Part shown: positions 14,286 to 28,129 of the stretch, in pieces
How the letters are laid out: every line of letters begins with the position of its first letter
Position numbering within the stretch: the stretch's first letter is position 1
Assembly (NCBI GenBank): GCA_902729315.2
Contig: LR746271.1
Span: 5,290,001 to 5,354,000, forward strand
Length of the DNA: 64,000 nucleotides
Source: Spirodela intermedia
Taxonomy: Eukaryota; Streptophyta; Magnoliopsida; Alismatales; Araceae
Direction: 5' to 3'
Translations under genes and position numbers: made by a program
The notes under the pieces: model-generated
The model's input: the letters and a program-made list of their open reading frames with translations, nothing else
Databases searched by the model: none
What the model was told of the DNA's origin: nothing

Positions 14286-17200
14286 ATTGTGCTCTAGACA
14301 ACTACTCTAAAACACATGAGAAACTTTGGTCCCACATTGGAAATATTTTGGTGACTAAGTAGAATATAAATCAAAGCTACATTCTCTCAATAGAGATCTC
14401 TTCTTTTGAAACAAAATAATATTTAGGACTATCTTGAGAGAAGACAAAAAGATGGTCCGCCCTAGCATGCACACATGTGTATGACGCTTCTTGCTCCACG
14501 ACCAATTGGCCACCGGGATGTGGCAGGGGACTGATGCACACATGCACAAAGCAAGTCCCTCGTCTAAAGGGTATTTTGTGATGTTCAATATCAAGCACTA
14601 GTGTAATAAGAAATGGTCCAATTTCCAACTCTTATTAGATGTGGCAATCAATTATTGGACACCTCAAAATTCACTCTATAAAATGGGGAATTTGCCTCAA
14701 AATTATGTACAATGAAAGGGAGCACCACCACACTTAATCAACTCTTATGTCTGTCCACCTGAACATACAAGTTACTTGAGAGTCTTGATGGAAAAGAAGA
14801 CTTGCTACAGCTCCACCCATTTTGAAGAAGAGCTTTATCCCAAGATTCATAAGTCCTAAACAACATCAAAAGGATTTGATCTTATTGAACCCATAAAAAA
14901 CTCAAGCTAGAATCTCATCGAGGAAGTCATTAAAAATAAATTTTTTAGTAACATTGTAGTATTGGATTTAATGATATTTATGTTAGTAAATTAAGCATAT
15001 GACATTGGTATAAAACTCACTAAGGCCATATATTGGAACACAATAATCCAAAATCAATGTATAAATCTTTAAGTACAACTTTTTTTGAAGTGAAAATATG
15101 TTTTCTAAGGCTCAAATGGAGAAAACAGATGTGAAGAATCATATAAGCATCTAGCAAAGCTAAATCTGAACTAAAGAAGGAAAAATTTTAGAAGAAAATT
15201 TGGATAAGAGTGCCTAACCCCTAAATCATGTCTCAATACACTTCAATTAAAATTTTAAGGAAATACCTAAAATCGTATAAAATGGTAAAACTTATTTGGA
15301 TATCAAGTCACCCCTTTTTACATAGTTCCTAAATTGGTTGGAAACTTGGGAGCCTAGTCAATTTTGATGTTGAGCATATGTATGGATGCGCATTCTAGTG
15401 ACTTCATAATGGTACAAACTAAAATTTTAGTTGTGTAAAAAAATCAAAATTTATATATTATCTTGAATGAAATAGTTTCAAATAGAAAATCATGTCACTT
15501 TACAAATAACCATGGAAGAACTTATTAGGAGAGAAACAAAATATAACAAACCATGCATTGAAATTCAAAGGCATTGTTGTCATTTATGAATTTTATAATA
15601 TTAAATATTTTTCTAGATTTTAAATTTCTAATGCAGGATGTGACACATTTCATACCATTTGTCTACCATTGTGGTGGCACATTAAGTTGGAAATTTTAGA
15701 AGAGTCCAATGCTCATGTGAAGGGAGAGAGTATGAGGAAATATTTAAGAGAGAAGTTCTAGTGAAAATCCAAAGATCTTGAACGATTCAACACCTTCTTC
15801 TAAAGAGTTTTATAATGAATTGTTGCAACCTAAGGCACTTGAAACCAACAATGATAAGCTATTACTCAAGCCATTTAAGGACTTCTCCATGCCAATTTCT
15901 CCAATGACAAAAACAAAGGAACAAGCCCCCAAGAAGTACATAACTGAATTCCTAAAGTTTATAAGAGGTTCTAGTTTTTACATAAAGTGCTTCACTCAAG
16001 AATTATCTAGAATCTCAATCTAGAGGATATTAACATTAGTTAACCTTATTTGGAAACCAAGATGTGTGTTTAAAAATTGTATAGTGGGTATTTTTGGAGC
16101 ATTAAATATTGATTGAATATTATTTTAATGATGGAAAACACACATAAGAGTAATTAAATATTGAATCATGATTATTTATCATTAAATTAATGAAATAATA
16201 AATACTATTTTATAGGTAACCCTGACTTTAATTAAATATAAATTGTGAAAGAACACAAACTAATAATGATAAAGGTCAAAATATGATAACCATACTGAAT
16301 TCTATAATTTGGTAAATTTTACAATATGAGATTATTATTTTGTATATTTTTGTAGTAACTATCCAAATTTTAAAAAACTATCACAATAAGAAAATGATTG
16401 ATTAGGGAATTCAAATGAATATTAATTATTAAAGTAAAATATAAGTATGAAATTTTATTATGTATCCATGATATTACATTATCACTTATGAATGTGTTTG
16501 CCATCGAATTAATTGATTGAAGCTAACCCCTTATTTTCCCCATAATATTTTCTCAATATTAATGAATATATTTTTAATAATAACTTTAAATATTATAAAT
16601 AATAAAACCTATGATTATAAACATTAAAATCACGATTCAATATGTTTACTTGATGATAATATTTTATTTTAAGTGGTTTGGGTGAGGTTTGAGTACCAAA
16701 TCATCATTTTACCTTAATATATTATTGGTTTTATTTTAAAGATATCTTCTTTACGAGACTTGACTAAATAAATAAGCTTCAGATATAGATATCAAATCCT
16801 TAAATTACATATTGCACTAATTTTGAGCTGCTCAAATTTCTAATTATTTCTAAAACTATACATATTAAAAGATGTAGAAAATGAGAAGTTGTCAAATTAA
16901 TATACCCATAAATATAAATATAATACATGTCCAATGGGTAATTAGTGATTAAGAATCATCTCTAACCCTCTATGATCTCAAGAATTTTTTTGATATTTTA
17001 TGTAAAAAAATCTATGAGAAATTGTGGGGAATTTTTCTATTAGTCAAATGGCATGAAGACAATGAGTCAATTAACTATGTTTAAGTAATAATCAATCTTT
17101 CTCAACCATATCAAAGCAACAATGTCTTCCATCTTCAACCAACATCTTTGATAGAAAAAATCAAGTCTAGATCGTCATCCTCTTTATTATAATTTTAAAT

Positions 17201-17833
17201 TCAATCCAAGTCAACATCATCTTCTCAAAAAGAACCAATGGTGAAATATTTGAAATTCTTTGTGGATAAACTAATGGCTTAATAAAAATTTTAATAACTT
17301 AGCAAGATTGACATATTAGTCAAATATTACCATATTGGAGTAAAATTCTATGAGTTGAACCCGATTGGGAAAATCAATTGAGTTGAACTCAAAAAATGGG
17401 TTGTTAGTTGAGAGTAGAAAAAGACAAGGGACCAAACCATATATCATAGGACTTTGAACTTCGAGGTTAAGATCAAGATTATGAAAATAATTGATCTAAG
17501 CATGGCCTAAAATCTGAAAGGTATTTCTTATTTGGCTCTCTAAAGTCATGAATTAAGTAGAGATGAGAATGTTATCCTCTAGTGGGTCAAAGTTATGAAT
17601 CTAGAACCTAATACTTGGGTTGCAAAGAAAGGTTTCTGAAGTTGTGAAATCTAATGTAAAGGTGGAATCTAAGGAAGTAGTGTCAAATGTATTACATTGA
17701 GAATATAGAAAACTTGGTCATTGTACCACTATAAAAATACTCTCTTGCCATTTAGATTTATGAAACATAAGATGAATAAGAAATCAATGAACGTAAATAG
17801 ATTTTTTTCAATTCATTCCCTTTTATGTGACAT
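14286..17833. other. AT-rich stretch between two solo LTRs, no recognisable gene
   Basis: There is a TATA-like CTATAAAA near 14,671 in a region with LTR-like composition, but its ends could not be set. An 81-codon frame at 15,778-16,023 has no recognisable domain. A weak knuckle-like Cys/His remnant may lie near 17,700, possibly retroelement debris. It is not the internal region of a G1 element: no primer-binding site adjoins either LTR. Confidence 0.4.
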
Positions 17834-19741
17834 TGACATGACTTAGTTGTTGTATAATAAATCATGTAAAATAGAAATTTATAAAATTAGAAATTTTAAT
17901 TTTGAATTTTTAAAAATATTTCAAAATAAATAAATAAATTATAATTTGATAAAGGTTCTAAAATAATGGAAAATTTCTAAGTCAATTATATGGATGTAAG
18001 ATAATGCTGAGTAATATTTTAGTTTTTTTAAAATATATATATATATATATATTTATATATTTTTTAGATTAAATAATAAATAATAAATATATTTAAAAAT
18101 TCACAAAAAAAAGAGGGTGCGGACATCAAGATGCTATTAGTGTCTTGAGGAATGCAATGGGACAAAAACATAGCTCCACCTGATGATTCTTATGTAACTA
18201 TTTATAGACGATTTAATGGGTTAAATTAATGTGTGTAAAAGTCAAAAGAATTATAATTGAATGAAGAAGGTTTTAAAAACTTAAAATCACATAAAGTATC
18301 ATTAAATTAAGTAAAAATTAAGTTGAAAATAGGAAAGATAGAGTTTTTATCTTGTGATAGCGATCGCCGAAATTATGTGTTCAAGATGAGTATTGTGCAA
18401 TATCTATGGCCTCAAGGGCTCTCCTTAAGCATAGATGACCTAAACATTTGTTGGACCTCTTTTCGAAGTTTAAAAAATGATGGTGGAAGTTAAACTAATT
18501 AAATCATAGTAAAATAGAGTTCCAACATTATGATAGTGATGCGTCGACAATGTATTAGAATCTTGAACATTCAAGATGATTGTTATATAATATCTACAAG
18601 CTCAAAGGCTCTCCTTGGACAAAGATGTCATGGGCCATCTTTAGATCTTCTTGCAAAGTTTAAAAATCAATAAAGTAGGTTATTGAATTATCTTAGGTGG
18701 CTGTCACCTAGTGAAGTGGAAAAATAAGGCTTTAAAATTTTTATGTGGCTATCACCTGATAGAGATGAGTTGGATGAAAGTGAGACACATTTTAAGGAGC
18801 TTCATTCTCAAGTCCACATAGTAAGAGGAGGCTCTTCATTATATTTGGTACACTCTTAAGAGGTGGTGACTCGTCTTCTGACGAATCATCCTCTTCTAGA
18901 TGACGGCTTGTTCGTCGATCAATTAGAGATAATTTATTCAATAGATTTGAGATCCTTTTATTCATAATCGTTCAGCAAATTTAGTAACAATGCTATGCAA
19001 ATTATATTAATGAAATTTTTGTCGATGATTGAGTGATTTTAGTAGCTTAATTGTTCACTAGAATTCACAAAAAAATTATAATTTAATTAAATAAAAAATA
19101 TAATTTTTGACTCTAGTAAGATTTAAACCTTCGTCGGTTGCCTACATGTATGCGAAAAGGTAAAATAAGTATGCAAATACCCTTATAAAGTGACGTCGTA
19201 TAGGTATCTCTTTTTGATAAATAAGGAGTATTTTAGGTATTCAAATCATAAAACTTTCTAAGAAGGTTGTGACCACCGATTTAGTCCCACATCGGTTATA
19301 TGCTAAGTTTATAGGCAGATATATAGTAATATGAGAATTAATATGTCCCTTTTTCACATGTGTACGGCCACTCCTTTCCCCACACTTGACTGGCCACTAG
19401 TGATGTGGAAGGAGTGACGCACACATGTCTTATATTGATCTATCCTTAGCCACTCTAGTCCTTGCTTGTTGTTTTCCCCAACTGTGCTTCCAACCTACTT
19501 GTAGGCCTAGTTGGTTGACAGGTTCCCACCTTTTTATATATTTTTATTTAATTTAATTTAATTTTTCTTTATTTATCTCAAAAATAAGATTATAAAAACT
19601 ATATAATTTTTCATAAAATCACATTAATTAACTAAAAACTACTTTTTATATTTTCATATAAAGATAAGTCTATTTGTCATGAGTTAAGACTAAAATTATA
19701 TTATTAATTAATTATTAACTCATGATAATGAAGACTTATCA
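17834..19741 (-). mobile_element. Solo LTR, family G1, with internal duplication
   Basis: Minus-orientation G1 LTR, from TGACATGACTTAG (complement of the family end) to CTTATCA. Flanks GACAT and AACAT match at four of five positions, supporting a target-site duplication and a solo LTR. It is about 300 bp longer than its relatives, largely because a ~180-bp segment is repeated with divergence (about 18,335-18,500 and 18,510-18,690). An (AT)n tract lies near 18,037-18,060. Confidence 0.85.
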
Positions 19742-20735
19742 AACATGTGTCATATAATCTAGTAGAACAAATGTGTGCTTTTAATTATATATTTTGTATT
19801 AAAAAATTATAGTAATTAATAATATATTGAAATAAAATTATGAAGAAAATTTATATTTTTTGATTTGATGAGATATTGAGTTCCTTTTTTGAAATGTAAT
19901 TGAAAATCTAAAGTATTATAATTCTACAAGAATTTGTATAGTGAGCTAGAGCTAAAATCCAATGGAGTGACAACACTATGACATGTTGTCTAGTTGGCTA
20001 GAGGTATGAACCTGATGAGAATGTGATAGTGATGTGATAAGTTATTCACTATCCAATGTAACCAAAAGGGATAGAATGACAACGTCAGAAAAAGTTGTGT
20101 ATCACATTAAGGCCATTAAGCTAATGAGGATTGATTTCTCTAAAGCAATATACTTATTAGAATTTATAGCTATCCAAGTCTTACATGTGTGACTACTTCT
20201 AATATTCAGTGAAGAGTAATGAAACTCAAAATCATAAGCTCTTCAAATAGTGATAGGTTATAAGCTAAATTCCCCTAGGGGGAAAAATAATCAATATTCA
20301 TTTTTTGAAAGATTTAAATAGTTTTAGATGCAAATGAATATCATAGGTATAGGGAGTCTATGCATTGAAAAATATTATTGAACGAGGAATAAATGCAAAA
20401 ATAGAGTCAAAATTCATTTTTTTTAATCTATTATGGTTACAAGATTAATTTTTTTATCGAGTTTAATTTCAGGTGCAAAAGTGACTCAAAGTGAATTGTT
20501 ATCTTGTTGTTGCAACAACCATTATATGACTCAAAGTGAATTGTTATCTTGTTCTTGCATATAAACATAGATGTTTCAGCCCACATTAAGGTTTGAGTGA
20601 AAGAGAAGGAAAATTTTAGAGAGAAAAAGACAACTTCCATGTCCACCTTATCACTCTATAGAGTTTAAGCTAAATATCTACATCCTTGAGTGAAAAGAGA
20701 GAAAATTTACTAAGTGCACCCAAAAACTCCCTCTT
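19742..20735. other. Intergenic stretch without recognisable gene
   Basis: AT-rich sequence. About 20,470-20,570 contains two close copies of TGACTCAAAGTGAATTGTTA, a short direct repeat. No domain or RNA gene was recognised. Confidence 0.4.
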
Positions 20736-20862
20736 CAAACATCATGTGACACCCAATTTTGAATCATGTGTAGTGAGGCACCTCTTCACCATTATGTTAA
20801 GAGGCACACCCTATGTTAGAAAATGTGCTGTGAGGAATCACACTAGCTCGTATCATGAGGCA
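20736..20862. repeat. Left part of a ~91-bp tandem array
   Basis: Contains degenerate units with GAGGCAC and CACACTAGCTC that match the array at 24,206-24,545. The two parts were one array before a G1 LTR inserted. Confidence 0.6.
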
Positions 20863-23800
20863 TGTCATGTCTTCATTATCACGAGTTAATAATTAATTAA
20901 TAATATATTTTTAGTTTGAACTCATGATAAATAGAGTTATATTTATCTTAAATTATAAAAATAGTTTTTAATTAGTTAATGTGAATTTTTGGCTAAATAT
21001 GTGATTTTATATGAATTTATATAATTTTTATAATCTTATATTTGAGATAAATAAAGAGAAATAAAATAAATAAAAAGATAGAAAAAGGGTAGAACCCACT
21101 AGCTAGCTGGGCTGGTAATCTGGTTAGAAGCACAGTTAGGTAGAACTACAAGTGGAGGGCTTGATTAGCTAAAGATGTGATTGGTAGGCGACATGTGTGC
21201 ATCACTCTCTTTATACATCACTAATGACTAGCTAAGTATGGGGTAAAGAGTTGTCGTACACATGTGAGAAAGAAGCTTATTGAACATAATATCTTTTATT
21301 ATTATATATATACCTCAAAACTTATAAAATAATTGATGTGAGACTAAACTAATTTCCCAAAGGTTTTCAATGATTTTAAGACCTAAAATATCTTTTTTTT
21401 ATAAAAATGAGATACCTTGGTGATGTCATTATATAAGGGTGTTTTACTTATTTCACTCTCTCTTGTATAGGCAGACGACCAGCAAAGGTTTGAATCCTAT
21501 GAGAGCCAAAACTCATATTTTTATCTACTTAAATTATGATTTCCTACAGATTGTTGATGAAGGATTATGTCATCATAATCGCTTAATCATCAATGAAAAT
21601 TTCGTCAATGAGATTCGTAAAGTATCGCTACTAAAATTGCTAAATGATTTTGAATAAAAGGATCACGAATTTATCTAATAAATCATTTCAAATTGATTAA
21701 TAAATAAGCCATCATTAGGAAGAGGTAAGCCACTAGAAGACGAGTTGTCACCTCTTGAAAGCATACAAGATGCAATGAAGAACCTCCTCTTACTATGTAA
21801 ACCTCAAGATGAAGTACTCTAAGATGAACTCCACTTCCATTCAACTCAATTATGTCAAGTGATAGCCACCAAAGAGTCATAAAGTCATCATTTTTTCACT
21901 CTATCAAGTGATAACTATTGGAGACAATTCAATGACGTACTTCATTGATTTCTAGACTTCACAAGAAGACTTAGAGATTGCTCACATCATCTGTGTCTAA
22001 GGAGAACCTTTGAGACTATGAACATTACATGATAATCCTTCTGAATACATAGAATTTCGATGATCATTGTTGTGAAGCTAGAACTCTACCTTTCTTACTT
22101 AAAACTTAATTTTTATTTAGTTTATTTACTTCTATTGATTTCAAGTTTTGAAACTCTTTTAAATTGAATTATGATTCTTCTAACTTTTACAAAACATAAT
22201 TTGACCCATCAAATTATTTGTAATCACTTACATAACAATCATGAGGTGAAACTCTATTTTTGCTCAATTCAAGTTCATCGGGCATTGATGTCATCATGAC
22301 GCTTGATAAGTCTTCATTATCATGAGTTAATAATTAGTAAATAATATAGTTTTAGCCTTAACTCATGATAAATAGATTTATATTTGTGTTAAAGAATGAT
22401 TTTTTGTTTTCAATTGATTAACGTGAATTTTTGGGTAATTATGTGATTTTATATGATTTTTACAATCTTACTTTTGAGATAAATGAAGAACAAATAAAAA
22501 TAAAAATATTACAAAAATGGGGGTACCCGTTGGCCAGCCGGGCCTGCAAGCGGGTCAGAAGCGCAGTCGGGGAGTAAGCGGCTTGGCTTGGGGACCGACA
22601 GGGCACGCATACGCCACTCTCCTTCCATGTCACCGGTGGCCAGCCGGCTGTGGGGCAAGGAGTGGTCGTACACGCGAGAGAAAGGACTTTGCTAATAAAG
22701 CTAACATTACTATATATTCGCCTGAAAAATCGGCGTACAACCGATGTGGGACTAAACCCCCGTCACACCTTCCTCAGAAGAGGCGGGCGACTGGCACGCA
22801 TTCGAATCCTCCTAGAGTCAAAATTCATATATTTTTATCTGATTATCACAACTTTCCTGTAGATCACTAGTGAAGGATTAAGCAACGAGAATCACTGGAT
22901 CATCGGCAAAAATCTCGTCAACGCGATTTGCAGAGCATTGCTACTAAAATTGCTGAACAATTCGTGATAAAAAGATTGCGAATCCATCGAGTAAATCATC
23001 TCTGATTGATCGACGAACAAGCCGTCGTCGGGAAGAGGACGATCTGCCGGGAGACTAGTCGCCACCTCTTGAGAGCATACCAGATGCGATGAAGAGCCTC
23101 CTCTTGTTGTGCAGACCTGAGGATGAAGCTCCCTGACATGCACCCCACCTCCATCCAGCTCCTCTTCGTCGGGTGACAGCCGCCAGAGAGCCGCAAAGTC
23201 ACCGTTTTTCCACTCTGCCGGGTGACAGCCGTCGGAGACGATTCGACGACCCACTTCATTGATCTCTAGACTTCGCGAGAAAATCTAGAGATTGCCCACA
23301 TTGTCTTTGTCCAAGGAGAGCCTTCGAGGCCGTGGACACTGCACGACGATCCTCCCGAACGCTCAGGATTCTGGTGCATCACTGACGCATCGCCGTTGCG
23401 ACGCCGGAACTCTGTTTTCCTGCTTTCAATTTAAATTACGCTTCATTTAGTGATACTTTGTTGATTTTAATTTACCAAACTATACTTTGTTCAATTACGA
23501 TTCTTCTGGCTTTTACATATCTTAATTTGATTAATTGAGTCGTTTGTAATCACCTACGTAAGAATCGCTGGGTGGAACTCTATTTCTGCCTGATTTGCGT
23601 TTGGCGGCTGACATCATCCTGACATCTGCACCCTTATTTCCTTTTTTTTGTGAATTTTAAATATATTTCCTTTTTATTTCCTAGTATAAAATTCGTAAGA
23701 AAATTGTATTCATTGAGAAAAATTCTGAATAATTACCAGATATTATATTACATCCCTGTGATCGACCTGGAAAATTACCGCTATTGTTGGAATTTTTATT

Positions 23801-24205
23801 GAATTATAATTGATATATTTATTTTGAAATACTTCTAAATATTCAAAAATTCGTGTTTTCTAGTTTTATAAATTTTATATTTGCGTGATTTAATATACAA
23901 TGACTGAGTCACGTCAACACCACACTCTCATTTTTTATTTTTTTGTGAAATTTTAAAAATATTTATATTCATCATTTAATTTAAAAATCATTAAAAATGA
24001 TATTCTTTTAGAAAAATATAAAATATTACCCAATATTTTATTACTCGACTATGTAATTGACTTGGAAATTCTCCACTATTTTTAGAACCTTTTATCAAAT
24101 TATAATTTATTTTGAAATATTAATAAAAATTCAAAAAATATTATTTTTCTAATTTTATAAAATTTAAATTTTTGTGATTTGTTATATAGTGACTAAGTCA
24201 TGTTA
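20863..24205 (+). mobile_element. Solo LTR of family G1, split by a nested LTR
   Basis: The outer LTR is two pieces, 20,863-22,303 and 23,917-24,205, which together span a complete G1 LTR of about 1.73 kb. Its first bases are decayed (TGTCATGTCTTC for TGATAAGTCTTC) and it ends GTCATGTTA for GTCACGTCA. It lies inside the 91-bp tandem array; the flanks share GCA. The break between the pieces is exactly where a second G1 LTR sits. Confidence 0.8.
22304..23916 (+). mobile_element. Solo LTR of family G1, youngest-looking copy
   Basis: Complete 1,613-bp LTR from TGATAAG to ACGTCA, nested in the outer LTR. It keeps many CpG sites (for example at 22,520-22,700 and 22,990-23,400) that are TpG or CpA in other copies, so it is probably the youngest here and the best guide to the family. 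Flanks ACGCT and ACACC both fit a target ACGCC after one transition each. A TATA-like TACTATATATTC near 22,710 may be the LTR promoter. Confidence 0.85.
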
Positions 24206-24545
24206 GCACCCAACTTCGTTCATGTGCCATGAAGTGCGCCCCCAAACAAGTGACATCAATGTGCTCTAAGGCACTACTCCTACTAGTATCTTGAGACCCT
24301 TAGCTCTAACCAATGTGCCAAGAAGATCCGCCCTAAATCTAGTGACATCAATGTGGCACGAGGCACCACACCAGCTTGAATCACAAGGCACCCATCTCAA
24401 ACTAATGTGCTAAGAAGTTTGCCTCAAATCAAGTGATGCCAAATGTGCCAAGAGGTACCACACTAGCTCAAACTATGAGGCACCCATTTCAAATCAAGTG
24501 CCGTGAGGCACATGCTTTGAATCAAGTGCCACTAGGCACCCCCAA
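24206..24545. repeat. ~91-bp tandem array, right part
   Basis: About four degenerate units begin near 24,221, 24,313, 24,405 and 24,495. Each has AATGTGCCAAGAAG-like and GAGGCACC-like phrases. The array continues on the left of the inserted LTRs (20,736-20,862). No coding potential was recognised. Confidence 0.7.
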
Positions 24546-24961
24546 GTCATCTACTGTAATGTTAGGTCAATATACTTAGGTGTGTGAATATTAGAGAAGG
24601 ACCTCCAAGCAATTCAGCCAAAGTACCAAGGCCCAAAAAAAATAAAAATATATAAAATTAAGTTGCTAAGCTCAAGCCTTCACTAACTCTAATTCACATT
24701 ACATGCTTCTTCAACTAAGTGCAAGTAATTCGTGGGAAGGAAGATATGGGCTAAAACTAGTGGAAGCATATTGATGCTATTACCTTTTTTAAATATTAGG
24801 TTGCATATAAATCAAGTAGGAGGCCAGCTGAATTGGATGAACATTAAATTTTAATTTTAATTGGATGAACATCTCAATAGTCTGATCTTAAATTTTATGA
24901 CTTTTTAAAATCTAAATTTGAAGTAGTCACAGATTTTTATAGTGATTTGACCATAGCCTAT
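24546..24961. other. Short intergenic stretch
   Basis: AT-rich sequence between the tandem array and the next solo LTR; nothing recognised. Confidence 0.4.
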
Positions 24962-26271
24962 TGATGTGACTTAGTCGTCGTATAGTAAATCACATAAATG
25001 AAGCGAAAAGTAAGTTGAAAGTAGGAAAATAGAGTTTCGGCGTCACGATAGTGATGCATTGGCGATGCATCAGAATCTTGAGTATTCGAGAAGATTGTCA
25101 TGTAGTAGCCATGGCCTTGAAGGCTCTCCTTAGATAAGGATGACATGAGCAATCTCTAGATCTCCTTGCGAAGTCTAGAGATCAATAAAATAAGTCGTCG
25201 AATCGTCTCTAGTAGTTGTCACATTGCAAAGCAGAAAAATGACGACCTTGCAACTCTTCGACAGTTATCACTTGATAGAGAGGAGTTAGATGGAAGTAGG
25301 GCGTGTATCAGAAAGTTTCATCCTTAGGTCTGCATAGCAAGAGGAAGCTCTTTATTGAATCTGGTATGCTCTCAAGAGGTGGTGACTCATCTCTTGGAGG
25401 ATTGTCCTCTTCCCAACAACAGCTTGTTCATTGATCAATCAGAGATGCTTTACTTGATGGTTTTACAATCCTTTTATTATGAATTATTTGGAAATTTTAG
25501 TAACAATACTTTACAAATTGTATTGATGAGAGTTTCACCAATGATCTAGTGATTCTAGAGGCTTAATCCTTCACTAGCAATCTGTAAGAAATTTATGATA
25601 ATCAGATAAAAAATATGAGTTTTGGCTTTGAGAGGATTCAAACCCACATTGGTTGCTTACTTGCATGAAATAGATTGAAATAAGTACTCTAATGCCCTTA
25701 TCAAATAATGTCATCATAGTATATCTCTATTATAAATAAGGGATATTATAAATATTAAAATCATCGAAGCCTTTCTAGAGAAAGTGTGACGTGGATTTAA
25801 TCTCACATTACTTGTGCATCAAAGTTTTGGGTGAATATATAATAATATTACATTTGTAATCAAGTCCCTTTCTCCCACGTGTATAACCACTCCTTGTCTC
25901 ATAGTCAATTGGCCACTAGTGACGTGGAAGGGGAATGGTGCACATGTGCCTCTATTGGTCCTAGTTGCTCGAGCTCCTACTCGCAACTCCTCCCTAACTG
26001 CACTTTCGACCCACTTGTGGGTTTGGCTGGCTAGCAGGTATCGCCTATTTTGCTATATTTTTATTTTTATTTCTTTTTCGTTATTTATCTCAAAAGTAAG
26101 ACTATAAAAATCATATAAATTCGTATAAAATTACATAATTAGCCAAAAATTCACGTTAATCAATTGAAAACTACTTTTCACATTTAACCAAATATAAGTC
26201 TATTTATCATGAGTTAAGGCTAAAACTATATTATGTAATAATTATTAACTCATGATAATGAAGACTTATCA
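24962..26271 (-). mobile_element. Solo LTR, family G1, internally deleted
   Basis: Minus-orientation LTR from TGATGTGACTTAG to CTTATCA. Compared with relatives it lacks about 300-400 bp just inside its family-3' end: the text runs directly from the conserved end to AAATGAAGCGAAAAGTAAG. Flanks CCTAT and CTTAC both fit CCTAC after one C-to-T change each. No internal region adjoins it. Confidence 0.8.
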
Positions 26272-26811
26272 CTTACATCCATGTATCAAGAACACTATGT
26301 TTATAAATTTCACTAAACAACCTATTTAGAAAAACACTTGTTCATTATTGGATAGAGCTCCAACAAAATTTTACAAGCAAAATTATATTTTAGATTTACT
26401 ATTTTATGATACCAAATACTAATTATAGATATCAGTTCCATTATATGATTCAATAAATATTTAGTCAAAGTTTTTCCCACCAAGATAAGGAAGAATTTTC
26501 CCATTAGTATTTTTTGGATCATATGCTAGAAGAGGTTCTTCTAAAAATTTGATGAAGATGGGTATGATTAAATCTTGATTATTTTTATTCTCTTCACATT
26601 GAAAAGTTTGATGATTATTGAAGACATTATCACTTCAATGTGGTCAATGAATATCACATATGACTTGATTTTTCTTTCTTGACTCTATGCCTTCTAAGAA
26701 TTTGATGTACTAAGGAAGATTCTTTAAATTCATGTATAACTCTCTAAAAAAATATTCAAAAAAAACTCAAAATGTTAGAGAGGTTAGAGATGATAGTTGA
26801 GAATTGATTAC
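26272..26811. other. Intergenic stretch between solo LTRs
   Basis: AT-rich, nothing recognised. Confidence 0.4.
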
Positions 26812-28129
26812 TAACATGTCTTTATTATTATGAGTTAATAATTAGTTCATAATAAATTTTAAGTCTTAACATATCCTAAATAGGCTTATATATATGTTAA
26901 ATTGAGAAAAATAGTTTCTAATTTATTAGTGTGAATTTTTGGCTAATTATATAATTTTAAGTGAATTTATATTATTTTTATAATCATAACTTTGAGATAA
27001 AATAAATGAAAAAAAGAAAAAAGAGGGGCCTACTATCTAGCTGGAAGCTACTAGTGGGCATAGAGGGTGCTGAACAAGTTTGAAGCACAGTCGGGGGAGG
27101 CATGAACTAGGGGCTCAAGTGCCAAAAGACCTGGGCAAAGTGCATTTGCTTTGCCAAGTGTGGGGCATGAGGTACTTACACACACATGGGTATGTGAGAG
27201 AGTAATGTCGTTCAATTGTCATTGAAGATTTTGTCAATATGATTTGTAGAACATTATTACCAACTAACAAAGGATTATGGATGAAAAAATTACAAATTTA
27301 TTGAGTAAATCATCTCTAGTTGATCAATGAACATGTCATCCTTGAGAACAAAGTAATCCACTTAGAGATAAGTTGCCGTCACCTCAAATTATATCAAATG
27401 TGATGAAGAGCCTTTTCTTACTACATGAACTATAGGATGAAACTCTATAAGACACACTCTACCTCTATCAAACTCATTTCTACTAAGTGACAACCATCTA
27501 TGATCTGAACACCATGAACTTCTGTTATGGGGGTGATAATCACTAGGGATGATTCATGGACGGATCTCATCAATTTCTAGACTTTGTAAGAGAATCTAAA
27601 AATTACCCATGTCATTCATGTCTAAGGAGAGTATTTGGGGTCATAAACATTACACAATAATCATTCTAAATGCTCACAATTTCGATGATCGCTGCCCTAA
27701 GTGAGAACTCTATTTTAAATTGTTTTAAACTTGATTCATTTTTAACTTAATACTATTTTATCTGATTTCAAATTTCAAAAATCTTATCTAGTCAATTGTG
27801 ATTCTTTTGGACTTTACAAATTTTAATGTGATCACTTAAATCATTTATAATCATTATGCAATAATTATCAAACTGAATTTTATTTATGCTAGAATCACAT
27901 TCATTAGGGTAGTGACATCATCTTGACATTTGTACCTAATTTATTTTTTTTAATTTTTAAAATTAATATTTTTCTTCATCATTCTGTCAAAAAATCATAG
28001 AAATTAAATTCTTAGATGAAATTAGAAAATATTTGTACTGAAATACTTTTACAAATTTAAAATTAGTCTTCTTCTATTTTTATAAATATAAATTTATGTT
28101 ATTTATCATACAATGATCAAGCTAGGTCA
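26812..28129 (+). mobile_element. Solo LTR, family G1, strongly decayed
   Basis: Plus-orientation G1 LTR, recognisable by AGTTAATAATTAG and AATTTTTGGCTAATTAT near its start and CAATGATCAAGC..GTCA at its end. It has several internal losses (about 1.32 kb in place of 1.61 kb). Flanks ATTAC and ATTGC match at four of five positions, supporting a target-site duplication. Confidence 0.8.

Noticed and set aside
14286-17833. Interior of a G1 element flanked by LTRs 12,659-14,285 and 17,834-19,741
   Set aside because: No primer-binding site or gag adjoins either LTR, and the second LTR has its own near-matching flanks (GACAT/AACAT).
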